From Tenodera sinensis (lineage: Eukaryota; Arthropoda; Insecta; Mantodea; Mantidae), in NCBI GenBank assembly GCA_030765045.1, contig CM060963.1, positions 93,875,176 to 93,939,175 on the forward strand: a stretch of 64,000 nucleotides of DNA. Direction: 5' to 3'. Shown piece by piece: positions 12,027 through 24,778 of the stretch (its first letter is position 1; each line of letters begins with the position of its first letter). The position numbers were made by a program, and so were the translations under genes. Below the pieces are notes generated by a model. It made no database searches, had not been told where the DNA came from, and saw nothing but the letters and a program-made list of their open reading frames with translations.

Positions 12027-13371
12027 GACACCTATATAATAATAAGAAAAACAATTATTCTAAAATATTCATTGTTAGCACGTGGGAGAGAGATGAAAGG
12101 GAGGAGGAGAGGGAGAGATGGAGAGGGTAGAGAGAGAGAGATGTTGACAATATACCTTCTGAGGTTTCAATAAATCGTGTACCTCTTTTGTATTCTCGAA
12201 AAACAATATGTCAGCTTTTACTGCAGAAGGATCTATTTCACGCAGTTACTTTCGTTGTACAATGCCTGCATCTCAAATAATAAGTACCTGTTATATAGTT
12301 TTGCTTAACAAACAGCTGTAATAATTTAGTGTTAGAATAGCTAAAAGCACTCTCAATCCTTTTTAACCCTCGTTCTTCCAATAAATTAAACTTGTGAACG
12401 GTTCATCTACTTAAGGTTCGTCACGTGTTATTTTTCCATAACTAATAACAGACGACGATCGGTCTCCAGTGCCTCTCTGTTTTGCATTTGGGTGTGAGGG
12501 CTTAGAAATTCAAACTGCCCCAGTACTATAGCGTGTCAGATTACTATTTGTGGAATTTTGGTGGGCACCAGTTCCATAACCTAACATTTTAAACTGAAAA
12601 TTAAGCCTTTTTCTTTTGAGATAGTATGCGAAGCTGCGAGCATTAAGGCACCAACATGGGGATATCATTTTAAGAATATTTTGGCAGTACGAGCCACACT
12701 GCCAACATACTAAGCCAAGCGTAGCATTAAAGAAAGTGCTAATGTTAGCAATAGAGTCAGGTTTATTGAACTGTAATTTGCATACAATTCTTAACGGCTA
12801 CACGAAGGGAAAATAAAACAGACTTTCCGAACATCCATTGGATTACTGATTCAGCTGTCACGTACAAGAAGCGTAGCATGATTATTTTCGATTGACGCTT
12901 CTGAGTTAAGTTAGGGCCAGTAATTTCATTTCCATGCGCGTTGTTTAGTGCTGGAAGCGATCCAGAACCCTATGTGGCAGACCGGATAGAACGCACCTTC
13001 GCTTTTCACTTCTTTATTGCTTTTTTATGTATGCAAAACAGGGTTACGTGCCTTGGAATCAGGAAAGGGAAAGACACAGGGTAGAAGCGGGTGGTCTGTT
13101 ATTGCTCCTTTCCTGGTATATCACGAAGTCTTGCTTAAAGTTAAGAAGCCGCCTTGGCTGTATTATAAAGTGACCAATTTCGTATGTACCTATATGTACG
13201 TGTGTATGTAGTAACCTGAAAAACACTCTGACCATTCTAATAGTGCTTTAACCATTACAAAGTCCTATTTTTCAGACGCATATCTGCTATAAATCACCTT
13301 CTAGTTTTGATTAACAAAACACCAAACAACTAAAACGTATTTACGAGCCTATAAAGTTGAATTCGAATCTT
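12027..13371. other. unassigned DNA with a polypurine tract
   Basis: A purine-rich run at 12084-12146 (GA, GGA and GAGA units) is the only structure seen. No gene recognised; short frames only. Confidence 0.4.
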
Positions 13372-13495
13372 AAGTAATATATCTGCGAAGTTTTAACCCC
13401 CTAAGGAGGGCGGAACACATGTTTTGGACGCCATTTTTAAATCGATGCACCTCTGCCTCTGCACTTTAAATGGGTGTGCCCACACATTCCATTTC
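13372..13495 (+). repeat. Fragment of the 23-kb TTAA element family
   Basis: Matches about 23090-23205: AATATATCTGCGAAGTTTTA, then CCCCTAAGGAGG, GGAACACAT and GCCTCTGC-type blocks in the same order. Ends not visible. Confidence 0.55.
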
Positions 13496-13917
13496 ATGGA
13501 GGCTTGGAATAAATTTTTTTAAACAAGACACACTAAGTGTTCTGCTGCCTATGCATTCACCATAGTATAGTTGAACAAGTTCTCCAATAAATCTCCTAGA
13601 GGGCAGTGCTGTTCGTTTGTCATTTGTTGATTTCTGAAATTATTTACCACGCTTCTATTTAGCTTAGCAGATTTCTGTTGTTTACAAGCTGATCGTGTGC
13701 ATTTGATCTTACCTTTGGAATAATTTATTGTGTTTGCGAGATTAGTTGAGTGCAATTATTGATATATACAGAATGTGTTGTATTATTTATTTTATTTGTG
13801 AAGAAATAAAGCTAAAGTTGTGGCAACATAACTTTTCTTTTGTTTCTATGAACAGATCACGTGTTTATAAACACTGTATGTTACGTATATTTTTAAATTC
13901 ACACACTGAATTAATTT
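13496..13917. other. unassigned DNA
   Basis: Nothing recognised. Confidence 0.35.
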
Positions 13918-14217
13918 GTTCCATGTAAAGTGTAGTTTAAGGTAGAGGATTTTTATTTCAAAATCTTTGAGTGGCATCCTTGACAGATATTAAATTTAAA
14001 TGCCAACTTTGGTCTTTAACGGACTTTGCGTTGAGTTATGCTGTTCACACACAGAGAGACCCAAAGGCACACACACATATACACACGGAACTTTTTCAAA
14101 AACGGTCTTCTTTTTATTCAGGGGGCCTCAAAACTTATATTTCCGGTGAAATTTCGAAATCGATTGTTTGGGTCGAATACAATACTTCCTCTACGTACTA
14201 TAATTAGTAGAGAAAGT
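13918..14217 (+). mobile_element. Family H copy 2 (3' third)
   Basis: Begins at the CCATGTAAAG block and ends with CTCTACGTACTATAATTAGT and AGAGAAAGT. The tract at the (CA)n position is short and interrupted. The 5' part is absent. Confidence 0.75.
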
Positions 14218-14743
14218 CGCAATTAAAGGGAATGCTTTCATGAATGCCTTTAATTTCAAGAACTTTCAGCAAATATTAAGATAAATGAAACTTATTGTCT
14301 CTATATATTTGTTATATTTGTGGAATGTTACATTATTTTCTTAATTAAATATGGAGCAGCGGGAGAGGTTAACAATCGCTGAAGAAAGGAGTTTGTGACG
14401 CCTTACTTTCGGTCACCTGAAGTTATGCAACGCGCATTAAGGGAAATGCAGATAAAGAAGTTGGCAATACTGTGTTCAATATTCTGTGCGATGTAGACTT
14501 TTAGAGTAGCAGACAGGGTGAGTGAGAGAGTTGATTGGTCTGAGAAGTTGAAGTATCGTAGTAATGCTTCGGAAGACTTGGGAATGAAAGCGACGAGACA
14601 TCAAGTATACTGCAGTCCATTTTAGTGTTCGTAAAAGTTTTATTTACTCTGGTTAATGCCACCAGTACAGAAGAGAAAGCACTCGAGGGTAAGCGCAGAG
14701 AATAAACAGACCACTGACCAGGAAGGAACAGGAGGCGCGCGGC

Positions 14744-15712
14744 GTTTAATATATTTCAAGGATGCGACAAAAAGATTTTGAAAGAAACTCCTCTACCCTA
14801 AACTATCCTTTACATGGACAATTATTTTCTTAAATATGACTCAAAAATGATTTTGATTAAAATACATATTGAAGATATTTTTACGACAAATGAAATGTAT
14901 ATTTTGAATTTTTTGACTATGACCTATGTAGTCCTGGTTAGACTTGATGATTTTGCGCAACTAGTAAACCGTAAGAGATAGAACAGGCCCGATTATACAA
15001 AAAATCTGACGTGTTGCACTTACATGGCTTTCTCTACTCCTGTACTAACCATTCATATAATCTCTTATTCCTATATCTTCTTCGTGTTAGTTAAGATAAA
15101 CATTTGTACAAATTATCTTATTGCTTATTTTCTTGTAGGTGCAGGGAAACAGAATACAGTAGGCTTTGAGCGATAGTAAAATAATTTAAAGCTTTGAGAT
15201 TCCGTTCTCTTTGCACACTTAACATATAAAAAAATGAACAACGATGTTTCGTTTCACGAAAGTTTTTAAGTTTTTCGAAACTCACACACATAACAAGGAA
15301 TATCTCCGAAATGGTTCACCATATAAGAACATTTATTGAGACATAAATTATGTATTTTAGCAAGATCTATATTTTGTGTAAAGTATGATTTGGTCTACCT
15401 CTAACGGTTTACCAGTTATGTAAAATTCGTCCAGAGTAAATACGACTTAGGGGCTACAGCCAGAAAATTAAAGATATACTTTTCATTTATCATAAAAATA
15501 TCTCAAACATATGGCATTTTAATCAAAATCGTTATAGCCATTTTCAAGAAAATCAAAATTTTCGAAACAAGCTCCATGTAAAGGATAGTTTAGGGTGGGA
15601 CTATTTTCTTCAAAATCTTCGTGTCACATCCTTGAATGATATTAAACTTAAATACCAACTTTGGTTTTTAACTTACTTTTCGTTTTTGAGTTATGCTGTC
15701 CATAGACACACA

Positions 15713-15776
<64 letters not shown>

Positions 15777-16035
15777 GACACACACAGACACACACACATA
15801 CACACATACACAGACACACACAGACACACACAGGCACACACACGGACCTTTTTCTAAAAATGCTTTTTTTGGATTCTGGGGGTCTCAAAACATATTTGCG
15901 GTGAAATCTCGACATTGAATTTTTGGGTGGAATACAATACTTGTCCTACTTACCAGTAGAGAAAGTAAAAATGTAGATCTCCTTAAAAAACACAGGTAAG
16001 TACAAGAATCATGTAAGTGCAACGTTCATGTGTTA
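14744..16035 (-). mobile_element. Family H copy 3, interrupted by copy 4
   Basis: 14744-15003 is the inner part of a reverse-oriented H copy (compare 26440-26690, same orientation). The homology resumes at about 15967 with ATGTAGATCTCC, equivalent to ATGCAGATCTCG at about 26691. After a deletion, the outer end appears as CATGTAAGTGCAACG (about 16010-16024), the complement of the H start block. Copy 4 therefore inserted into copy 3. Confidence 0.7.
15004..15966 (+). mobile_element. Family H copy 4, full length (nested)
   Basis: A 963-bp reference copy. It starts ATCTGACGTGTTGCAC, has the subterminal GCTTTCTCTACT at +23, a (CA)n tract at 15717-15840, then blocks GGGGGTCTCAAAACATA and AATTTTTGGGTGGAATACAA, and ends AGTAGAGAAAGT. 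That end is the complement of the subterminal motif and also closes a small 3' hairpin. Flanks are A-runs on both sides, so a target duplication of A4-5 cannot be told from none. No coding capacity. Confidence 0.8.
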
Positions 16036-17880
16036 CATTGTGTTAGGATAACACTTTTTCATGATTTCTCAGCATTTTTATTTCGATGAACTTCATTTCG
16101 ATGCAGATTTCAAACAGCAAATGAACACATTTATGTATAGGAGTTAAAAAATAAAAAAATAAATGTTATACATGGAAGAGTTGGAAATCGGACATTTTTG
16201 GAAATATTACAAAACCAACACCATTTTTCAGAAATCAAAATATATGAAGTACAGTCTCGTTTGTCCTTTCTGCATATTAAAAGTGAACATTTTCGCTCGT
16301 TTAATTTTATTGCTGGAATTATTTTTTTGAAGTGAATAGAACATTTCTGCATAGTGGGAAGAGAAATTTTATGAAAGCTAAAGTTTTGTACTTTGTTTTT
16401 ACATAAAACACTGACAGAGAAAGAGAATGGTGTAATCACTACAGAGCCAGGTCAAATATGTATCCTTTTGCTGGCAATGTGTGCACGTATGTAGGTATGC
16501 ATTGATAGTGCGACGAGGGGAACGGGCTGACACAGGTAACCTGGAACTGTAAACATCACAATCAAGGGTGTAACAACAAATCTAATTTAAAAATATACAC
16601 TATAGATGCATGCACGTGTATTGCCCAAAAATAAATATTTATACATTGTATTATATTCCCATTCGTCTGTTTGTTTGTCAAACGTTTTGGTATGTTTGCT
16701 AATGAAGTTTTTAAACTCAAGCTTGTATATTTTGTAATATGGTATATTAGTGCATACCATCAGTTTACAGAGATCTTTAAGGAACTTGGATTATATTTGT
16801 GAACTTTCTTGTTCTCCTGCCTTCTTACTATCTGATGATTTATGTTTTTTAGTACTGCAGTTTTGTTTTAACAATTTTTGCTTCACTTTACAATTTCGTA
16901 TTTCTCAATGACACAACCTACATTGTATGTTTTCTCCATTATTAAATTATTTCTAAAATTATTTGTAGCAAATTCTTCCGCTAATGTTTTCAATGCAGCA
17001 GCACGTGATGATTCTAATATGCTGAACTTTGTATAGTGGACGTAAACACAGAGAACACAGCGACTAATTCTACATTGCCAGTACTGCAGTCAAACTACTG
17101 ACTGGCAATTACCCAGGAGCGTTGTTTATAGTTATTGTCAGCGATAGAAAACCTGGAACCAACCCATCCACACAGCGGTGTCAAGGTCATAGCGCATGGA
17201 CCTGTGTTACGTGGTTTTGCGGGCTGGCGTGCTAAGGTGGTAAAAGAACAAGAATGGATAAAACTGAGTTGCGATCTATGCACAATAGTGTCGACACTAC
17301 GCATCATACCGCTTGGCTATGTGTCTTCGCGGGCTACCGGGACTGGAGCACACTGATGCATGAATAGGAGTAAATAAGGTGGATAAAAATATATTTAATT
17401 AATGAAAATAGATTATGCTGTCACAGATAAATTCTCAGCTTTCTCCATAACACAACGAATATAACTTGGAAGTTGTGATCTTCATTAGTATCTTATCAAG
17501 TCAGAATATATACTTTTGTTAAAAGAATAAATTACAGATTAAGCTTGTTATAATAGAAATAATTTGTAGCGCAGTAAATCTCAAATTACAGTGTCGTCAC
17601 ATGCACTTAAGGAATATCTTTTCCACGCCAATTTGTTACATCTGGTGATATATTACTAGAACAGGCAAGTTTAATGGTAGCATCCATGTTCTTATGAGAT
17701 AGTTTAGCCCCTAATCTTGGCTTTGTTAACTTCATGAAAGAAAAAAAAAAAAAAAGAATCACATGTTGCGAATATTCGGATATTGTATCCTTCACCAAGA
17801 TATGTAAAAAGCAATTGAAGGGTACACGAGAAAAAGGGGGAATGTCAATGTAGAACAAAAATTACGTAACACTACTAAGA
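16036..17880. other. unassigned DNA
   Basis: AT-rich; frames up to about 100 codons lack motifs. A 73-codon frame at 17135-17356 has no recognisable family. Nothing else seen. Confidence 0.35.
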
Positions 17881-18300
17881 TATACTTTATGGGCGGTAGC
17901 TGACGGGGTCTTGACGAGATTACTCCTTCAGGAGACCGTTTCCTACCTAGTAGCCGATTTTGAAGCCCCGAGTACGATGTTGCGGCTGCCCTTCATTTCC
18001 TCGGGTACGGCTAGCTGCAGTCTTTTGGAAATTCTTACGAGCTGAGGACTCATTCCCCGCCTAAGGGAATCGCTGATCTAGGGAGTGATTGTGTTCATGG
18101 TTACTGTCAGTTGTCCTTCCTAAATCCCAGACCTTCTGCTTAGCTACAGCTATGTGTTCCGCGTGCTCTAGCAGCGTATATGTGCATATGCATATGCACT
18201 TCGGCTGACATTCCTGCTTTAAGGCCTTTCCTTTTGTAGGAAAATAAACACGTAATGGAAACCTTTGGCCGTAGCTGTTTAACTCCTCTTCTTATAAAAG
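17881..18300. other. locally GC-rich unassigned segment
   Basis: Stands out in base composition from AT-rich neighbours, starting GGGCGGTAGCTGACGGGG. No frame over 60 codons and no tRNA-like boxes. Possibly an old repeat or exon remnant, but I cannot identify it. Confidence 0.3.
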
Positions 18301-20019
18301 CAATCATCTGCTACGCTTTGCAGCTTAGGACTCCGATGGCGTGTTTGTTTGTCATTTGTTGACAGCCTTGCATTTGCTAAAGAGCTTGAGAAGCAACTAT
18401 ATATATAGGAAAACTAGGAAATCAATTTGTGCCAAATGAAAATAAAGCATGAAGCTTTGTCCATTTTTGAATATATTCAAACTGACAGTGTTTCTTTATT
18501 ACTCCTGTTGTAACAAAGCTAGTACCAGATATTTGGTTTGCTTTAACAATGGGAATTACAGTCAACGTATTTGTCGTGGTGGAAAATTAAGTTTTAGGTC
18601 GCTTATGCTATAGTGTTGTAGGGTTGAATGTGTTATGATATGACATGTAGATCCGATAAACATTGAATCATGGGATGATCCCAAATTACGCAAAATAGGT
18701 ATGAAATTGTGTAAGCAATTTCACTGCCGAGTTGAGGTCACTTCGGCTGGATAAGTCCACACACATGAAACGTCTGTAAGGAGTTCGAAAGTGTATTACT
18801 GTAACATTTGTGTATTGATGAGCATGTTCAGTATTGATTATTAATTATTAATTATTAACGAATTTTGTTAATTGCTAAGTTTTATAAAGCAGTTATCATA
18901 ATTTTTACTTTTGTATAGCTTGCCTGCAGTAGGCAAGACGTAAGAGTAAGTGTTGTATTTCACTCAAATAATGGACTTCCAAATTATACGGCGAATACAA
19001 ATTATGGGATCTCAGCAGTCGTTTTAAGAAACGGTTGTGGTGTGTGCGCGCGCGCGTGTGTGTAACTTAAGGCTTAAGTCACATCTTTTAAGAACAGGCC
19101 GCCATGTGATGACTTGAAATTATGTTCTCTTTAAATGAGAAGCAGAAAAAGAAAAATGAATTTCAAGTTCTCTTTTGAGGAAGGAATAAGTGTATTAGAA
19201 AAGTGAAACCAATTACAACGGTTATTTCAGAAATGGTTAACCCCACAAAACATTTCTTCACTTCAGTGGTTAGGCATTTCTGCCCGATCTGTGTTTACAC
19301 TCCAACAATTCAACTTTATTCATTGTCAATACACAGTTCCTAACATTGAAAATTAAAGAAATTGCAACATTTGTATTTCACAGCATAATACTTTAAATAC
19401 TTAGCCAGTCAACAGATCTGGTGAATTCTGGAGTATAACTAAATAATAAAAGCGTACAAATTCACCGAGCACAGATACAGAGTCACAGATATATAAAATA
19501 TATGTGTACACATAGTAATAACAATATAATCAATAACAATGCTACTCAGAAGAGCGGAATGTGCAATTGTTATAAACAATATAACAATAATAGCTTATTA
19601 ACTCATATTCATATAAATATAGGCTTCGTCAATGGTCATTTCATTTCAAATACATTTAAAGCATTAATTTAAATTTTGTACTACATTACATAGGCATAGT
19701 AAATATTAAATAAAATAAGGATTTTAAACTTCTGCAAGAATTAAACTCCTTTCCCTTAAAGTACGACATTACACTGCACTATTTATAAATGGACGTGGCA
19801 TTTTTACAAAACACAACAAGAATTTTCAGAAAATACTAACATTCATTAATTCTATATAATTTTTACTTAATAGACACATTTTAACAATGTTTTAAAACAA
19901 TAGTATTGTGCAGCTTTTATATATTTTGTGAAGTTTATTAAATAATATGACTCCTCTGATGTAAGGGTATTTGAAGTATGCCATCTTCTTTCAGGATGTC
20001 CTACGTATCTTGTTCTACT
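18301..20019. other. unassigned AT-rich DNA
   Basis: A short TGTGCGCGCG tract lies near 19040. A weak family H-like string (TTTCAGAAATGGTTAACC) occurs near 19226. Nothing else seen. Confidence 0.35.
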
Positions 20020-20540
20020 AGGATTGCATCTTAGATTAAAACAAATATTCTTTCTTCACTCATTCCATTCAGATGTTCTTTCCAATTCTGTATATTTGCT
20101 TCTATTTTATATGGAAATTTATGTGTCTAGTTCTTTTTGAATTCTTTCATTTCTTATTAGATCTCTCTGGTCCATTCTTTGACTTCTTAAAAACTCATTT
20201 TCGCTGCCTGTATTTAGCTTTTGTCTCTTTATTTTAATATCTAGGACTCAGGTTCATACATACATGAGCTCTGGGACTGCCATCGTTTTATAAAATAACA
20301 ATTGCGCTTCTTTCTTTGTTTTTTATTCAAAATTCCTGCTATGCTTCCGTATATCTGGTGAAACTTGTTTACCTTGTTTTCTAAATGTTTATCTAAAGCA
20401 CAGACCAAATAGTTGAAGTTCGAGAGCTGTCCCAGAATTTATTTTCAATATTTATAGTTGACCTTATTGGATAGTTTCCTTGATGTGCTTTTACTTCTGT
20501 TTTATTTGTGGATGTACTCGTATTTAAATTATATCCCTTT
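20020..20540 (-). pseudogene. LINE reverse transcriptase relic
   Basis: Minus-strand pieces NLNTSTSTNKTEVKAHQGN and YPIRSTINIENK, and a DNA block shared with 10830 and 54660 (the ACTGCCATNGTTTTA motif), place it after the catalytic FADD motif of the same LINE lineage. Heavily interrupted. Confidence 0.55.
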
Positions 20541-20589
20541 CCAGTAAATACATTTTATACGCGGAATGTTGAAAATGCATTTGATATAG

Positions 20590-20980
20590 ATTGTTTGCTT
20601 CATAAAGGTAAATGTACATTTTCTCTGTAATATGATTTTACCTTTTTTTACGTTTTATCAGCTACGCAGAGGTCATCCAGAATGAAGAGGACTTCAGAGG
20701 CTTTTCTAAGAAAATTAATTTGTTACGAAAATATCTTAAACATATGGCATTTTAATCAAACTGGTTAAAGCTATTTAAATGTACCATATAAAGCGTAGTT
20801 TGAGGTTGAGATTTTCTTGAAAACCTTCATGTCACATCCTCAGAAGTTATTTTACTTAAATATCAAGATCGGTTTATAACGAAGTTTTTGCGTTATACGT
20901 CCACACACACATGGATATTCTTCTAAAAATGCTTTTTTCACATATTTCCGGTGAAATCTCAACATCGAATTTTGGGCAGA
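20590..20980 (+). mobile_element. Family H copy 5 (3' half, decayed)
   Basis: Blocks in family order: CAGAGGTCATCCAGAATGAA, AACATATGGCATTTTAATCA, a short CACACACACA at the microsatellite position, and ATTTCCGGTGAAATCTCAAC. It stops before the hairpin. Confidence 0.65.
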
Positions 20981-23018
20981 TTAAAAAGGGTGTTGGTGAT
21001 ATCCAAAATTAATTGAACATGTTTACGCTTACAGGTATAACTAAGTGGTACATATTAGTATAATGTGAAGACATCAGAAGACCATGTCCCAAAGACATTG
21101 ATGAATTATGAACCTCGTGGCAGGAGTCTAGATTGCCCACAAACAAATTTAGATTACATATCCATTAAGTCCAGCCTCTATAATACGATATATACTGGAC
21201 TCTTTGGACTTCTTTATTTTCACTACATCAGAATTATAATTTACAACAATTATAGGAGTATATAAAATTTTCTTTAACAAAATTAACTTTAACAGATTTA
21301 ACAATATATACTTTACAATAATAAAATATAAGTTTCTGTAACAAAATTAACTTTGATAAATTTAACAACATAATTACATAAAATATAAATGATCTATTTA
21401 CAATTCTGAGTATTTTGATGTGGAAATTCTCTCTGTTAATTTGTTAATCACTTAAAATGAGTATATCTGTCTTACAAGATTATACATTTGCTATTTTGCT
21501 AGCAACCAATGCATTTCTGCATTATAGGCGCATCGGATTGGACGTTCCCATAAGGAATCCTCCGGTGAGTCTAATGCTCCACATTTACAAACAATTCTAA
21601 TTTCCATCACAGCAGAACAAACCAGGAAGCTTACTTCCTAAAGTTGATGTAGGTTAAAGTTTTTGCCAAGTTAGAACGACTGAGAAACAAAGTTAATAGG
21701 GAACACTTAAAAGAAAATCATTGAATAGTAAAATCAACATTACACTGCAGAATTGGCTTCAACTTTTATAAGAATGAGTGCAAGTAGCACTTAAAATAAC
21801 TACAGTTTATAAGGAAGAAGAGAAAGAGTGCTGTTCAGGAAACCTAGTGTGATCTGTGAAGCAAAACCGGCAAGGAAGCCCATAGTTTATGAAATGAAGT
21901 GCGATTTTGCCATAGTCAGTTCCATTATCCCTCAGTCTTTTGCTACATTTTTAAGTTTTTATCTAAGTATTTGACCAACTATTCATTTGCTATTTTTTCC
22001 TTTATCATTAATTTGCATCATTTAAAAGGTTCACGGGATAGTTGTTTTTCTTCAGCTAATGTATAAAATTTGAACAATATCTAATCTGTGTATGTTTTAA
22101 TTTCACAATAAAAATACGACATGATCTACATTGAATGATGACTAACTCAGCAAATACAATTAAGTAATTTGCGCATTCTTGCTTTCTTTCGCTTTGGAAA
22201 GTTCGTTCGTTGTTAACTTAGAGCAGGAATATTCAAACGCCGAGCCAGTCTTTGATTCTGCTTCCCCCGACATGTTGTATTTGGAAGGACGGAGAGGAGT
22301 AAATCGACCTTTGCACTGTCAAGTGGTGTTATTGTTAAACATTGTGCATAAGAAAGGCCTGTTATGCATTCCAAAACCGAAGAAATTTAAGGCATGTTGT
22401 ACAATAAACGAAAATCTTCACCAAACAGTAAATTAAGGATCAGATAAATTCTAGGACTAGTAGGTAGAAGATTCCAAAACACAGCTCTGAAAGACTTAGC
22501 AGTAGCATACACATTTCTAATCTTACTTACTTCCTATATGTGTGCTACATTATGGGAAGTTACAATAGCTTCCAAATTCGGCGTATCTGTTATAGATATC
22601 TTTAGCAGGGCAGAGTAATGGGAATCTGATATTCTAGTTTTATTTTTACGTTTTGTTTGCTTCATTCGAGGAAAAAAAAATGCTCGCAATAGGATATTGA
22701 GGCAAACATTGCCAATATAGAACGCTAAATGCCATAATAAGCGTATATTTATTTCTAGAAACAAGTTTATAGACTTTATACATTCCTAAACGCTCCTCAC
22801 AAATACTTTTAGACAGCGAAATCACTCCGTACCAATTTACCACTCTTTGTTAAGAGAACGATGCCACTAAGGGCAAGTGAAGGGATGGTTTGGTAGGTAC
22901 AAAGTCTAGGTAACGGGAAGGCAGAGTGAGCCCAGATCGTCTCATGAGCCTTCGGCTGTTTTAGAGTGCAGAGCTTAGATCCTTTGTCTTACTGCTTTTC
23001 CGGTATTAATGTTTTCCT
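20981..23018. other. unassigned DNA
   Basis: No conserved frame; the longest (22179-22436, 85 codons) has no motif. Nothing else recognised. Confidence 0.35.
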
Positions 23019-23693
23019 TTAAGGGAACACGGAAGTGACATTTTTACAATCCAACCGATTTCTGGATGTTGTTGCAAAATATTCGCCATATCTTAAAGAA
23101 TATATCTACAAAGTTTTAATCCCCTAGGGAGAAGGGAACACATATTTTTAATGCCATTTTGAAGTAGTGCGCCTCTGCCTTTTAAATAGACGTGCCATTT
23201 AAACTAATTTTTCTCGGAATCGATTTCTTTGTTACCTTCTCCCATAAAATCTAGCTAGAGACCTAAATTTTTTTCCATAATAGCATAGAATAGTGGTAAT
23301 AAAATGTCCGTTTGGAATTTTTATACTGCTTATATCTTTTTTTTAAAAAAAATATAACAATGCTCTGCTATTTATGGCGTTTTTACACTTTGCGGTATTA
23401 AAAAGTTTTTTTTAAAGAGAAACTATTCACTGTATCAAAATTTCCTTCCTTTAGTTTGTTAAAAAGGTAATAAAGGATACAATTTTAAAAAGTCAACTCT
23501 GTTGGAGGAGACAGAGTTTGATTATATCCAATAAAATTGATATAAATGAACTAATATATCAGGAATGTGATTAGATATTGGAATGAAGTTTCGCACGCAG
23601 TTATTTATTTGCTAGTAATGCCTGTGCAAAAAATTAAGTCTTTAACTTGAATATTTTAGAAAAACCACATTTTTGACTTCGGTGCACCGTTAA
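23019..23693. mobile_element. MITE-like element with TTAA ends
   Basis: The left end TTAAGGGAACACGGAAGT and right end read inward TTAACGGTGCACCGAAGT agree at 14 of 18 positions, giving an imperfect terminal inverted repeat with TTAA at both tips over 675 bp. TTAA targets are used by piggyBac and Kolobok superfamilies; which one applies is not determined. No coding capacity. A fragment of the same family is at 13372-13495. Confidence 0.5.
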
Positions 23694-24778
23694 TTTTTAC
23701 TTTCGTTTGTGTCAAGGTAACTAGAGGTTTGTGTATACATTTCTTTTATCAAATTTATAGAATAGTTGGAACACAGTAGTTTCAGATGCTTTCACAGATA
23801 CGATTCACTGCCAGAATTTTTATAAAAACCCGTCCTTAGTCTCCTTTCTATGCCATTCATTTTAAAGCCAACTGAAAAATAATTGTGTATAAATTCTTAT
23901 TTTCATTCTTGTTATTGTTATTATTAGGGTGTTATTTTTGCTGCTCTCAACAACTTCCTCTTTATTAATGTGTGCAGCTTCTTATGAGTTTTCTTGTATA
24001 AAGCAATACAAATAGAAAGGTCATTAAATGCAGTAGGTATAGTGGAAAACTCGGACCTGAGGCAGCCGGGTTCCTGTGCACACAGCACAAATCTTTGTTC
24101 CATTGTCCAGCTAGAGCTCATTTCAAGAGGGAATGAATAGCCAGGCAGCATCTTGTGGAAGGGAATGTAACAAAAGAGGGGGGTGGGGTATATCTTTATG
24201 AAACTGACATAAAGGAAGTGAAAAGTGGGAAACTGCAGTGCATCATCGGCATACTTCTGCTGTTGAATGGGGCACTTGATCAAAAGTGGCCGTAAGCAGT
24301 GGCGGCCGGTGACACAAACAGCTGATGACGGCGTGCTTTCATTCTTTTTAACGCCTGCTTGTTCAGGGTCAGTGCACAATAAAAGTCGCGCCAGTTCTTC
24401 TGTGAGTAATGGCCTTGCGGTGGGAATTTGGAAAGCAGGTTTAAGGTATTATTTCAAAGAGTTTTACTCGGTAGGCCTATATTACCCTTATTGTTTAGGT
24501 ATTGGATTTTATTAACTGGCCTCTACAAATATGCGTTATATGTGCACTTTCATCGTTAGCTCTATTCACTGCCCTCATAGAAGAAGCGTTTCTCTTCAAC
24601 TTTCCAGAAATTTCATTACGTGAAATGCAAGAACCGCTGATAAAGACAATAAAAGACACGTAATAGATGCTGGTTCTTTGTCATTCTAAGAAGCCAGTGT
24701 AAACAGAGTGATCCTCCTACCTATTTGTTAACCATTCATGTGCCTTTCAGGTACTTCAATTTGGCTCGATACTATTAG
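23694..24778. other. unassigned DNA with a 151-codon minus frame
   Basis: The minus-strand frame at 23924-24379 is the longest non-repeat, non-transposon frame in the window. It has no recognisable domain, no repeated family features and no visible splice or promoter context, so I do not call it a gene. A hAT-terminus-like CAGTGGCGGCCGGTG occurs at 24299 without a visible partner. Confidence 0.3.

Noticed and set aside
18178..18202. GTGCATATGCATATGCAC palindrome
   Set aside because: Perfect palindrome of short alternating steps, but no repeat partner or functional context; likely chance.
24299..24320. hAT terminus-like CAGTGGCGGCCGGTG
   Set aside because: No inverted partner or 8-bp duplication found nearby.
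23924..24379. 151-codon minus-strand frame
   Set aside because: Longest non-repeat frame, but no domain, no recognisable motif and no supporting context; could be chance in about 64 kb of six frames.
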